DNA from: Eutreptiella sp. 'Long Island Sound 2002'
Lineage: Eukaryota > Euglenozoa > Euglenophyceae > Eutreptiales > Eutreptiaceae
Reading direction: 5' to 3'
DNA length: 64,000 bases
NCBI GenBank assembly: GCA_964036045.1
Contig: OZ038383.1
Location: 66,655,725 to 66,719,724, forward strand
The position numbers were made by a program, and so were the translations under genes. A model generated the notes under the pieces. That model did not search any database, had not been told where the DNA came from, and saw only the letters and a list, made by a program, of their open reading frames with translations. Within the stretch, counting starts at the first letter, position 1; each line of letters begins with the position of its first letter. Below are positions 1 to 7,771 of the stretch, piece by piece.

Positions 1-4
1 CCTC

Positions 5-1627
5 ATGGGCAAGTACCCGAAGAAGGGGATCGACACCATCGTGCATCACCTTGACCGCCTGGACAACGCCAAGGACGCTCTAGAGGAGGACGTCGCGGGG
101 ATCCTTGATGACCAGTCGGCCGCGGAGAACCACATGGAGGAGCTGCGAGCGGATCAGGCCCGGTACCGGGAGAATCTGGAGCTGGCCCTGCAGAAGCAGC
201 AGCAAGTGGTGGACAGCCAACTCCACCTGGTGGAGGACATGTCGGGACACCTGAAAAGGCTAGAGGAGCTACAACCCCTCGCCTCTGGTCCGGAGCTCCC
301 GGCGAAGCCGGCCGCGGTAGAGCTGGTGGAGCGGGTTAAGACCCTCAGGAGCGCCATGGAGAAACCCATGGGCGGCCCTGCAGAGGCACCATACGCGCCT
401 CCGCGTGTTGATCCGGGTGCGCTGCCGTTTGTTCCCATGTTCAGCGAATCCACGATGCTCGGGGAACACACGGCACCGGCTGGGTCCATGCGGGAAGGGC
501 ACGTAACCAAGGACCCGAGGAGCCTGACGGTGCAGATGTCCCATGCCGCCCAAGATGTACCGATCACGACGAATATGATAGTCTATGCGGAAGAGAAGAT
601 CCAGATCCAGAACCAGACCATGCAGGGGCGAACCATGGGAAGCGCCGACGGACATGGTCGAGGCCATCCAAGCGGAAACCTGTGGGCGAAGGACCCCAAT
701 ACGGGGATATGGACGGCCGATGGAGCAAGTCCTTCCCGCATTCCAAACCCCATGGGTTCAGGCCCAACTGGACCGCACTCCATGGAGGAGAGGGATGTAC
801 GGGGAGTGTACTCACACCCCCCGGCCACAGGTGGTATCCGTCTCGGTGGAGTGGTGGCTGGAGACGTCGGAGACGCCATCAGGATTGACGACCTCAGGGG
901 AATCAAAAACCCCTATTACGACGGGAACCCGTCCAACCTGGATGACTTCATCCTGGACTGGGAGGACTTCGCCGAGGAGGTCGTCGGCGAGATGCGGGGA
1001 GCGCCGCGGGACAAGTGGGTATGCCGGACATTCCCACACCGGCTGGCGCAGGACCTGAAGGAGGAGCTGCGGGATCAGATCCGGGAAGGACTGATCCGTA
1101 CGGAGCAGGCCTGCCTTCAGTGGTTGGAGGATGAGGAGCCGGTGGACGCTCCGAATCAGAAGCTGGAGGACCTGTGGTCCATTCCACTGCCGCTGGACCG
1201 CGGTGAGTTGCGGGTCCGGGAGTGGAACCGGTATCTGCGGAAGTACCGCAGATGCCTCAAGCTGGTGGAGGACTGGAACGAGGCCAGCGAGATCCGCCAC
1301 CTCCTGAAGGACGTCCTCCCAGGCAACTGGAAGAGGAGAGTGGAGGACGAGGAGAAGAAGCGCGCCAAGAAGCGGGTGGCGGTGAGGATCATGGCGGCGG
1401 AGGATACCCATGCGGGTATCATGGAGTTCTTCAGGACGAACCTGGGCGAACCCAACCGGATGTTGGGACTGAAGAACGCCGTGTACGTGGAGGTGTTTGG
1501 AGACTCCATGGGGCAAAGGTTGCTGCGCCTCAACAACGTGGAGTGGAGGCGCGGGGAGCCGCTGAGGATGCAAGTCATCTTCGCCCGCATGAGCCTGGAC
1601 GAGATCGTGAAGTACATCACGGTTTAG
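5..1627 (+). CDS. gag: Gag-like structural protein of the Ty3/gypsy element, ended by an in-frame TAG
   Basis: 540 codons. Residues about 10-95 look like a coiled coil (regular Leu/Ile with many Glu, Lys and Gln). Residues 100-295 are a Pro/Gly-rich linker. Residues about 300-470 are helical, start with an NPYYDGNPSNLDDF segment and are rich in Trp, Arg and Leu, as in Ty3-type capsid domains; this assignment rests on position and composition, not on a diagnostic motif. The ATG at 5 has only four bases of the window before it, so the true start may be upstream. The TAG at 1625-1627 falls before the zinc knuckle, which lies in the same frame after it; the stop therefore looks like decay (CAG to TAG) or readthrough rather than the natural end of Gag. 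Confidence 0.75.
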   Translation: MGKYPKKGIDTIVHHLDRLDNAKDALEEDVAGILDDQSAAENHMEELRADQARYRENLELALQKQQQVVDSQLHLVEDMSGHLKRLEELQPLASGPELPAKPAAVELVERVKTLRSAMEKPMGGPAEAPYAPPRVDPGALPFVPMFSESTMLGEHTAPAGSMREGHVTKDPRSLTVQMSHAAQDVPITTNMIVYAEEKIQIQNQTMQGRTMGSADGHGRGHPSGNLWAKDPNTGIWTADGASPSRIPNPMGSGPTGPHSMEERDVRGVYSHPPATGGIRLGGVVAGDVGDAIRIDDLRGIKNPYYDGNPSNLDDFILDWEDFAEEVVGEMRGAPRDKWVCRTFPHRLAQDLKEELRDQIREGLIRTEQACLQWLEDEEPVDAPNQKLEDLWSIPLPLDRGELRVREWNRYLRKYRRCLKLVEDWNEASEIRHLLKDVLPGNWKRRVEDEEKKRAKKRVAVRIMAAEDTHAGIMEFFRTNLGEPNRMLGLKNAVYVEVFGDSMGQRLLRLNNVEWRRGEPLRMQVIFARMSLDEIVKYITV

Positions 1628-2311
1628 CTGAAGCTCAATGCGAAGAACGAGGCCCACGTGCAGGATCGACATGGTCATGGACAACGAGGCCACCGAGAAG
1701 ACCGCCATCATCGGGAGATCCAGGAGGACACGGCCAACTCTGCGGAGGATGGTAGTGGAAGTGGTCAAGATCACTGGTCCCGGGAGGATCACGAGGAGGC
1801 CCATTTCTTCGCGTTCGTGGCGCACAACGTGAAGAACCATGGGCAGGATCGGTCCAGATGGAGCCAGGTGGGACCCAGGAAGAACAGAGAAGGACCAAGG
1901 AGGATCGGGAACCCACCGCTCTCGTTCCGGGAGTACAGATCTCAGCACGACGGGTGCTGGGTCTGTTATGGCAAGGGGAACAACCATGCACACGACCACC
2001 GTCAGTGCAAGGTGTATGAGGCGGACAAGAAGGGCTACTTCGCAGCCCACCCCGAGAAGAAGCCCAAGGAGCAGCGGATTTCCGATTGGAAAGCGAAGGG
2101 CGGAGACGGGGGAAAAGGCCAAGGCAAAGGCCAAGGAAAAGGCGGAGGAAGAGGCTATGGTGGTGGACCTGGCCAAGACCGACGAGTAAGGTCGATCGAG
2201 GAAGTTGCTGAGGACATGTTGAGGACGTTGGAGGAACTCAAAGCCCAGCAACGTGGTGGACAAAGTCCTGGCGGATCGCAGCCGGAAGGGGCTGCAGGAA
2301 GCCAAGTCTAG
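1628..2311 (+). CDS. Nucleocapsid segment of gag with an atypical zinc knuckle (same frame, between two stops)
   Basis: This continues the gag frame after the TAG at 1625 and ends with the TAG at 2309-2311. It has no ATG near its beginning; the first usual-looking start is a GTG at 1658, which supports its being part of a longer polyprotein. It is very basic and hydrophilic. At nt 1955-2008 it holds a Cys/His cluster, CWVCYGKGNNHAHDHRQC. Retroviral knuckles read C-X2-C-X4-H-X4-C; here the best fit is C-X2-C-X8-H-X4-C, with extra His residues. A Gly/Lys/Gln-rich tract (about 2098-2165) and a short Glu/Leu helix follow. The role is probably RNA binding and packaging as nucleocapsid (inference from place and motif). 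Confidence 0.6.
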   Translation: MKLNAKNEAHVQDRHGHGQRGHREDRHHREIQEDTANSAEDGSGSGQDHWSREDHEEAHFFAFVAHNVKNHGQDRSRWSQVGPRKNREGPRRIGNPPLSFREYRSQHDGCWVCYGKGNNHAHDHRQCKVYEADKKGYFAAHPEKKPKEQRISDWKAKGGDGGKGQGKGQGKGGGRGYGGGPGQDRRVRSIEEVAEDMLRTLEELKAQQRGGQSPGGSQPEGAAGSQV

Positions 2312-2345
2312 AGGAGCCCCCACGGGAGTGGGACCTCGGAGGTCT
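2305..2345 (+). other. TAG stop at the gag/pol border followed by potential hairpins
   Basis: The TAG at 2309-2311 separates the zinc-knuckle segment from protease in one continuous frame, the place where readthrough retroelements put their stop. Seven bases downstream a 5-bp stem CCCAC/GTGGG with a GGGA loop can form (2319-2332). A second stem, GACCT/AGGTC, follows at 2332-2344 and overlaps it by one base. This resembles the stop-spacer-structure layout of readthrough sites. The same layout could arise by chance in GC-rich DNA, and two other in-frame stops argue for decay. Confidence 0.3.
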
Positions 2346-2392
2346 CTCCTCCGAAAATCAGTGGAATCCCTGAGAAAGCTAAGGCACATTGG

Positions 2393-5300
2393 GTGGCGAA
2401 GAAGGCTCCGGAAGAGCCAAAACCACTGAGTTTCGCCACTCCCAACCCCTGGAGCGCCCTGCCAAGGGAAGTACATGTGGGTACGGGACATGGCAAGAAG
2501 GAAGGAGCGACCACGGAGAGCCCCGTGGACGGGCAGGACCAACCCAAGATCTACACCATCCGTGACCATACCCTTGAAGTCCTGATGCACCCGGACGTGC
2601 TAGAGTTGCATGCCGTGAGAGTCGTTCATACACCTCATGGCGACGAGCGGCAGTTGCACTTGAAAGTGCGAGTACGGTGCGGACGAGAGGAGAAGGTGGT
2701 GGATGTGTTGGTGGATACGGGTGCCCAGGGGAGCCTGGTCCGGAGAGGGTTGTTCAAGGAAGAATTCCTGCAGCCCAGCCGGAGACCCGTCCGCCTGAAG
2801 GTCGCCAACGGAGAGATCATGGCTGGCGGCACCCATGAGGCCACCATCAGTATGGAATTCTGGGAGCATGAGCGCTTGAACCGCCCTGATCAGGCGAGGA
2901 GAAGCACTCTATCCGGGAACTTCTATGTGGCCGACATTACCGATTGCGATATGATCATGGGGTATGACTTCATGGTGGCAAATGCCATTGGAGCCCTTCC
3001 CCATCGTGCAACGCTGGTCCGGGAGGATGATGAATGCCTAACATGGCTGTCCACGGACTATGCATGCGGATCATCCCAATGGAATGCTGAGGAAGAGGAT
3101 CGGATCGTCCGAGCGGTGCAAGCTGTGGGTGCCAAGTCCAGGGGAGACCGCGGAGTTCAGCTCACGGAGTATGGAATGGCGCCACAGGTGTATGACAGGA
3201 TGATCCAGACGCTGGGAGCCGAAGCGCCCGAGACGGACGTCTTCGCTTCCCGGGATGCCCAACTTCTGCGGAAGTGTAGGAGGCATTGGCATCGAGGAGA
3301 CTCAGCCTGGCACAGGCATTGGGGTTTGAAGGAGTGGGGACCCATGTATTGGCATGGCTCCCTGCACAATACCAGACGTACGGTGGAGAAGATCATCGCG
3401 GATAGGGCGAGGGGGATCCTGGTCATAACCGGCATAGGATCCACCCCATGTCCGCTGGAGGGTCTAAAGTCGACGCTGGACTCCATCACCCTGAACGAGA
3501 TGTCATTCGGGCCAGAGGAGGAGCTGTTCATCGACGCCAAGGGTGTATCAATGCCCTCCCCGGGTCAAGCGTGGGGTACCAAGGCTTTCCTGGTGGATGG
3601 GGCGCAAGCCCAGCCCACGGGTGATGAAGCATTCATCCGTAGGGTGGAGGCGGTGCCCATGAAGGTCATGTTTGAGCCCAAGGAGGGGACGGATCAGCCA
3701 ATTGATGGCATTGACGTCCTGTCCCACGCCGAGATCGACGACGTCGTCAACTACATGCGAATGGGGATGCACGACCGTGTGGCAGCCAAGAGGAGGCGGG
3801 CCATGGTCACATCTCCGCATTGGTGGGATGACAAGATGTTGGTCACCGGCAAGTACGAGAAAGACGAGTTCGTGGCGAGGGTCATGGATCACATCGCGGA
3901 CCAATACGATGGTCCGGTTGGGTCGGACCCTCAAACATGGGATTTTCAAAGAATGGGTGCCGATAGCGACAGTCACCAGCCCGATGCCGCAAATTTCCGA
4001 AGATTATCGGTGGGAAGAGCTCCCCACGACGATGAAGACGGCATATCGGACGAGGAGAAGTCGGAATCGGACCCAGAAGAGGCCTATACCGCAGTGCGGT
4101 CGGTTGTATCTATACCGAAGCAAGCGGCTGAAGAGGCCCAGGAGAACCCGAAGGTCGCCGAGCTGAAGGAGAGGCTGATCAAGGCCTATCCGCGGCTACT
4201 CAGTGGCGTCGCCAACAAGAACCCTCCAGATCGCGGGAGGTTTGGTACAGCGAAGATCAAGCTGAAGCCAAACCCGAAGATCTATCGTCATCGGGAGTAC
4301 CAACTTCAGGGCAATCGGGCCGAGGCCATGAAGAAGCTGTTGGCCGAGTTCATTGAGCGGGGATGGATCGAACCCTCTGACAGTGAGTGGGCCAGCCCAG
4401 CCTTCATCGTGCCCAAGAAGGAGAAGGGCGAGTGGAGGTTGGTGGTTGATTACAGAGGTTTGAACGAGCAGACCGAGCACGACTCGTACTCGCTTCCCCT
4501 GATCGACTCCATCCTCCAAAAACAACAGAAAAAGCGGATCTTCACGGTGTTAGACCTGAAACACGGTTATCACCAGATGCCGCTACACCCGGACTCCAGG
4601 CCCTGCACAGCGATGTCGACGCTGCTGGGGCCCATGCAGTGGAAAGTGGTGCCTATGGGCGCCAAGAATGGCAACGCCGCTTTCCAGCGCATGATGGAGG
4701 ACCTACTCGGTCCTGTCCAGGACTGTGCCGATCCCTTCGTGGATGACATCATCATCGGGTCCGGCACGGAGAACATGACTGAGGATGAGCTCATCGACGC
4801 GCATGAGAAGGATCTGCGCCGAGTGCTCAGCGAGTTGGACAAGCACAACATGGTGTGCAAGCCCACCAAAGCCTCACTCTTCGTGAAGGAAGTGGAGTTC
4901 GCGGGTCACGTGGTTGGTCACGGGCAACGCCGTCCCATGCCTGGGAAGCTGGCGTCCCTGCACCGCTGGGAGAAGCCCCAGACCTTCAGCGAACTCCGGT
5001 CCTTCATGGGGTTCTGCAATTACTATTCGGGCTATGTCCGGATGTATGGAGAACTGTCGGGGCCACTGCACAAGATGTTGCAGGTGGGCAAGTTCGATGG
5101 CCGGAAGGGGAGCAAGAAGAAGCTTGCTTGGACCCCTGAGGCCGAAGATGCGTTCAGCCGCCTGAAGGAGCGACTCCTGGGGCAGCTGGGGCTAATCCTG
5201 GTGGACCCGGACAAGGGATTGGTGCTACGGACGGACGCCTCGGACTATGCTGTGGGGGCAGTCCTCGAGCAGATCCGAGACAACGGGTCACATGTACCCG

Positions 5301-7066
5301 TGGCGTTCTGGAGCCGGATTCTGGCCGAGGGCCAACGCCGCACCTGGACCGCGAGGGAGAAGGAGACGTACGCCATTGTTTGTGCGCTCAGGAAGTGGTC
5401 TGGCCACATCGGATTGCAACCGGTAGTGGTTTGCACGGACCATCAGTCCTTGCAGAGCTGGCACAAGGAGCACGTCGACACCCCCTCGGGACCGGCGGCA
5501 AGGAGGGCCCGATGGCATGAGACGTTCGCCAAGTTCGACCTCAGCGTCGTATACGTCCCGGGGAAGGACAACACTGTGGCAGATTGCCTCAGTCGATGGG
5601 CCTACCCCGCGGGCACAGCTTGGATGGACATATCCAGCCATGGAGACGCCGACGAAACCGAGGAGGCCAAGCGCATCATCGAGATGGAGAAGGTCATGGA
5701 GCAAGAGGGGGTCAAGTGCTTTGTGGTGATGGCGAACCGTACGGACCTGGCCAAGTTCCGGGGTGCCCGCGTCCAAGCAATTCGAGAGGAAACCCTCGAG
5801 CAATGGATGGTGGCCCCTGTAGAGCTAGTCAGGTCGGTGCTCACAGAGGACTGGTCGGATGACTACGCGGCATCCGAGCACTGGAGCAAGTACTGGAATG
5901 CCGTGAGCGCCCCGTCGGACGACGAGTGGCCCGAGGGCTTGACCGAGGATGGGGACAAGACGTTCCTCAAGGACAAGCTGCTGGTGCCCGAGAACCGAGT
6001 AGAGGAGCTCATTGACCATTGGCACAACGCCCAGCTCATGCACCCTGGCCGAGACAAGATGCAGCAGGACCTGGAGTGGCGTTTCAAATTCCCTCCGGGG
6101 TACTACGCCATCCTGGACAGGTACTGCAGCGACTGTGCCGTGTGTCGGGCCATGAAGAGCCCCAACCACTCAACAGCGGGCAACCCGGTGTACACGGCTA
6201 TACCGGAGGCCCCTATGCGGTCCGTGGCCATGGATGTATTCGCCATGCCTGAGGTCACCGTGGAAGGAGAGACCTACGACTGTGTCATCCTGGCGGTGGA
6301 TAGGCACAGTGGGTATATCGTGGCGGTCCCTGGCAAGAATTCCAAGAAGAAGGACAAGAAGGACAAGCATGGAGTGGGGCTGCAGGCCAAGACCGTCGCT
6401 AATGCCATGATCAGGCATTGGCTGACGATTTTCGATGTCCCGGCTATCATCTGCAGCGATCGGGGCAGTCAATTCGTGGGGACGTGGTTCAAGACGATGT
6501 GCAAGCACATGGGCATTCGGCACGCCAAGACCGTGGCGTACCACAGCCGGTCGAATGGGCGAGCTGAGGTGGCCGGGCGGCAGATGTTCGAGAAGTTCCG
6601 CCAGCTGCACATCGACGAACCGGGCCGGAATTGGTATAATTCGCTGTGGAGAGTACTCCAAGCGTATCACGACCTTCCGGGACCCACTGGACTGTCGCCC
6701 CATCGCATCCTGTTCCTACGGGATCGAGTGTCACGCACTCTCCCGTGGATGAACCATGGCAAAGTAGCCCGGGATGCGAATGCCATGATGGCTGAGGCGG
6801 ACGACACGGCGGCCAAGGTGTGCAAGGCACTTCAGGACGAGCATGACAAGAGGGCCAAGTACTTCAAGCAAGGGAAGGTCCAGAAGTATGCTCTCCAAGA
6901 CACCGTGTGGGTGGAGCGGCACCACAAGGATGTCCTGTCAAGGCATCGGCATGCATCTTGGTATGTGCCGGGGGTAGTCGTGCGGAAGGTCGGGCAGGAT
7001 GTGTATGCGGTTCGTGTGGGGGATAACAAGATCCTGGACCGCGACCATACCCAGCTTCGTCGCTGA
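2393..7066 (+). CDS. pol: Pol polyprotein: protease, extra domain, reverse transcriptase, RNase H, integrase
   Basis: 1,557 codons from a GTG; the frame is open from 2312 and is the same as gag, so it is probably made as Gag-Pol. The protease has DTGA with Asp108. Residues about 255-400 hold an extra region with TDVFAS (281-286) and DRARGILVI (from 337). RT follows at about 630-800, with LVVDYRGLN, a first Asp721 in FTVLDLKHGYHQ and FVDD at 782-785, an FxDD form of the catalytic box. The RNase H Asp948 is in RTDASDYAVG, and the domain ends near VADCLSRW (about 1060). Integrase begins with an HHCC zinc region (from His1209, ending CSDCAVC), then the core Asp1281, Asp1356 and Glu1392, with the classic 35-residue D-E spacing. 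The C-terminus (WYVPGVVV) resembles a GPY/F module. All catalytic residues sought are present. The TGA at 7064 cuts off the chromodomain. Confidence 0.93.
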   Translation: MAKKAPEEPKPLSFATPNPWSALPREVHVGTGHGKKEGATTESPVDGQDQPKIYTIRDHTLEVLMHPDVLELHAVRVVHTPHGDERQLHLKVRVRCGREEKVVDVLVDTGAQGSLVRRGLFKEEFLQPSRRPVRLKVANGEIMAGGTHEATISMEFWEHERLNRPDQARRSTLSGNFYVADITDCDMIMGYDFMVANAIGALPHRATLVREDDECLTWLSTDYACGSSQWNAEEEDRIVRAVQAVGAKSRGDRGVQLTEYGMAPQVYDRMIQTLGAEAPETDVFASRDAQLLRKCRRHWHRGDSAWHRHWGLKEWGPMYWHGSLHNTRRTVEKIIADRARGILVITGIGSTPCPLEGLKSTLDSITLNEMSFGPEEELFIDAKGVSMPSPGQAWGTKAFLVDGAQAQPTGDEAFIRRVEAVPMKVMFEPKEGTDQPIDGIDVLSHAEIDDVVNYMRMGMHDRVAAKRRRAMVTSPHWWDDKMLVTGKYEKDEFVARVMDHIADQYDGPVGSDPQTWDFQRMGADSDSHQPDAANFRRLSVGRAPHDDEDGISDEEKSESDPEEAYTAVRSVVSIPKQAAEEAQENPKVAELKERLIKAYPRLLSGVANKNPPDRGRFGTAKIKLKPNPKIYRHREYQLQGNRAEAMKKLLAEFIERGWIEPSDSEWASPAFIVPKKEKGEWRLVVDYRGLNEQTEHDSYSLPLIDSILQKQQKKRIFTVLDLKHGYHQMPLHPDSRPCTAMSTLLGPMQWKVVPMGAKNGNAAFQRMMEDLLGPVQDCADPFVDDIIIGSGTENMTEDELIDAHEKDLRRVLSELDKHNMVCKPTKASLFVKEVEFAGHVVGHGQRRPMPGKLASLHRWEKPQTFSELRSFMGFCNYYSGYVRMYGELSGPLHKMLQVGKFDGRKGSKKKLAWTPEAEDAFSRLKERLLGQLGLILVDPDKGLVLRTDASDYAVGAVLEQIRDNGSHVPVAFWSRILAEGQRRTWTAREKETYAIVCALRKWSGHIGLQPVVVCTDHQSLQSWHKEHVDTPSGPAARRARWHETFAKFDLSVVYVPGKDNTVADCLSRWAYPAGTAWMDISSHGDADETEEAKRIIEMEKVMEQEGVKCFVVMANRTDLAKFRGARVQAIREETLEQWMVAPVELVRSVLTEDWSDDYAASEHWSKYWNAVSAPSDDEWPEGLTEDGDKTFLKDKLLVPENRVEELIDHWHNAQLMHPGRDKMQQDLEWRFKFPPGYYAILDRYCSDCAVCRAMKSPNHSTAGNPVYTAIPEAPMRSVAMDVFAMPEVTVEGETYDCVILAVDRHSGYIVAVPGKNSKKKDKKDKHGVGLQAKTVANAMIRHWLTIFDVPAIICSDRGSQFVGTWFKTMCKHMGIRHAKTVAYHSRSNGRAEVAGRQMFEKFRQLHIDEPGRNWYNSLWRVLQAYHDLPGPTGLSPHRILFLRDRVSRTLPWMNHGKVARDANAMMAEADDTAAKVCKALQDEHDKRAKYFKQGKVQKYALQDTVWVERHHKDVLSRHRHASWYVPGVVVRKVGQDVYAVRVGDNKILDRDHTQLRR

Positions 7067-7377
7067 GCACCAGACCCCAGCGGACGTCCCGTCACCTTCG
7101 AGTTCACGGCCGGCGGTGTGGACTCGGACGACGAGGGTGAGGACGACGACTTCACCGCCGAGAGAATCGTGGCGGACAAGCCGGACCCGGGAACGGCTGG
7201 GGGAGGGTTTACAAAGTCCGTTGGAAGGGATTCGCCGCATCCAGGGATTCGTGGGAACCTCCGAGCAGTTTCGTGCCGAGGTATACCACGGTCTGGATGG
7301 ACTACCTAAAGAAAAAGAATATTTCTTTGGATGTCAAGGACGTGTTGGTCCATTTGGTTGCTGCTGTAGCACCGTAA
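7067..7377 (+). pseudogene. Chromodomain tail of Pol, separated by a stop and broken by a frameshift
   Basis: After the TGA at 7064-7066 the same frame stays open through an acidic stretch and the first chromodomain strand (TAERIVADKPDPGTAG, about 7155-7200). The rest of the domain, VYKVRWKGF ... SWEPPSSF, is in a different frame from about 7207 and runs to TAA at 7375-7377. The aromatic and Trp residues (Y, W, W) of the chromodomain core are visible in this second part. In chromoviruses this domain binds methylated histone H3 and steers integration to heterochromatin. The stop plus the frameshift suggest the copy no longer makes it. The placement right after integrase agrees with the family. 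Confidence 0.72.
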
Positions 7378-7760
7378 TGGATCCCCCCTTGGCATTTTGT
7401 TTGTTTCTGTGCCTGGGGAGACGGGTGAGGGCGTTCATCCGGGGATTTTTCGGCCTTGATTGGCCATATACCCCCTTCACTCGATCTCCACATATATATT
7501 TCATTGTGGTATACTTATTTAGGTCGACCGACGACGTTTTTCTATCTTTGATCCCCTTGGTCCATGTTGTAGATCAAGAGGAGACCGGATATGGCGTAGG
7601 GCGCTGAGTATCAGTGTCCTCACCCCTCCCTTGGGGCATGGGGGACGCCTACGACGTGTGTGGGGCCTCCATGTGTCCTTGGGACATGGGGGGGGGGGTT
7701 GGAGCCCATTGGGGTCCTCCCTTCCTCTCTTCAATGACTTCCGAGCGGTAGCAACGCTCT
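7378..7760 (+). other. 3' untranslated region of the retrotransposon
   Basis: 383 bases between the end of the chromodomain and the polypurine tract. There is no open frame with recognisable content. It holds a G-run near 7,687-7,698 that is an alternative but less well placed polypurine tract. Confidence 0.5.
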
Positions 7761-7771
7761 GAGAAGGGGGG
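7761..7771 (+). promoter_or_regulatory. Candidate polypurine tract (plus-strand primer)
   Basis: GAGAAGGGGGG lies immediately before TGAAGCCGG, the proposed first bases of the 3' LTR. The inverted LTR copy can be matched back to 7,777 before the window ends, so the LTR edge is known only to within a few bases. The tract and TG start are the best fit. Confidence 0.6.

Noticed and set aside
812-2590. 592-codon open frame on the minus strand opposite gag
   Set aside because: It is a shadow of the GC-rich gag frame. The plus strand carries the zinc knuckle and leads into Pol, while the minus product has no recognisable domain.
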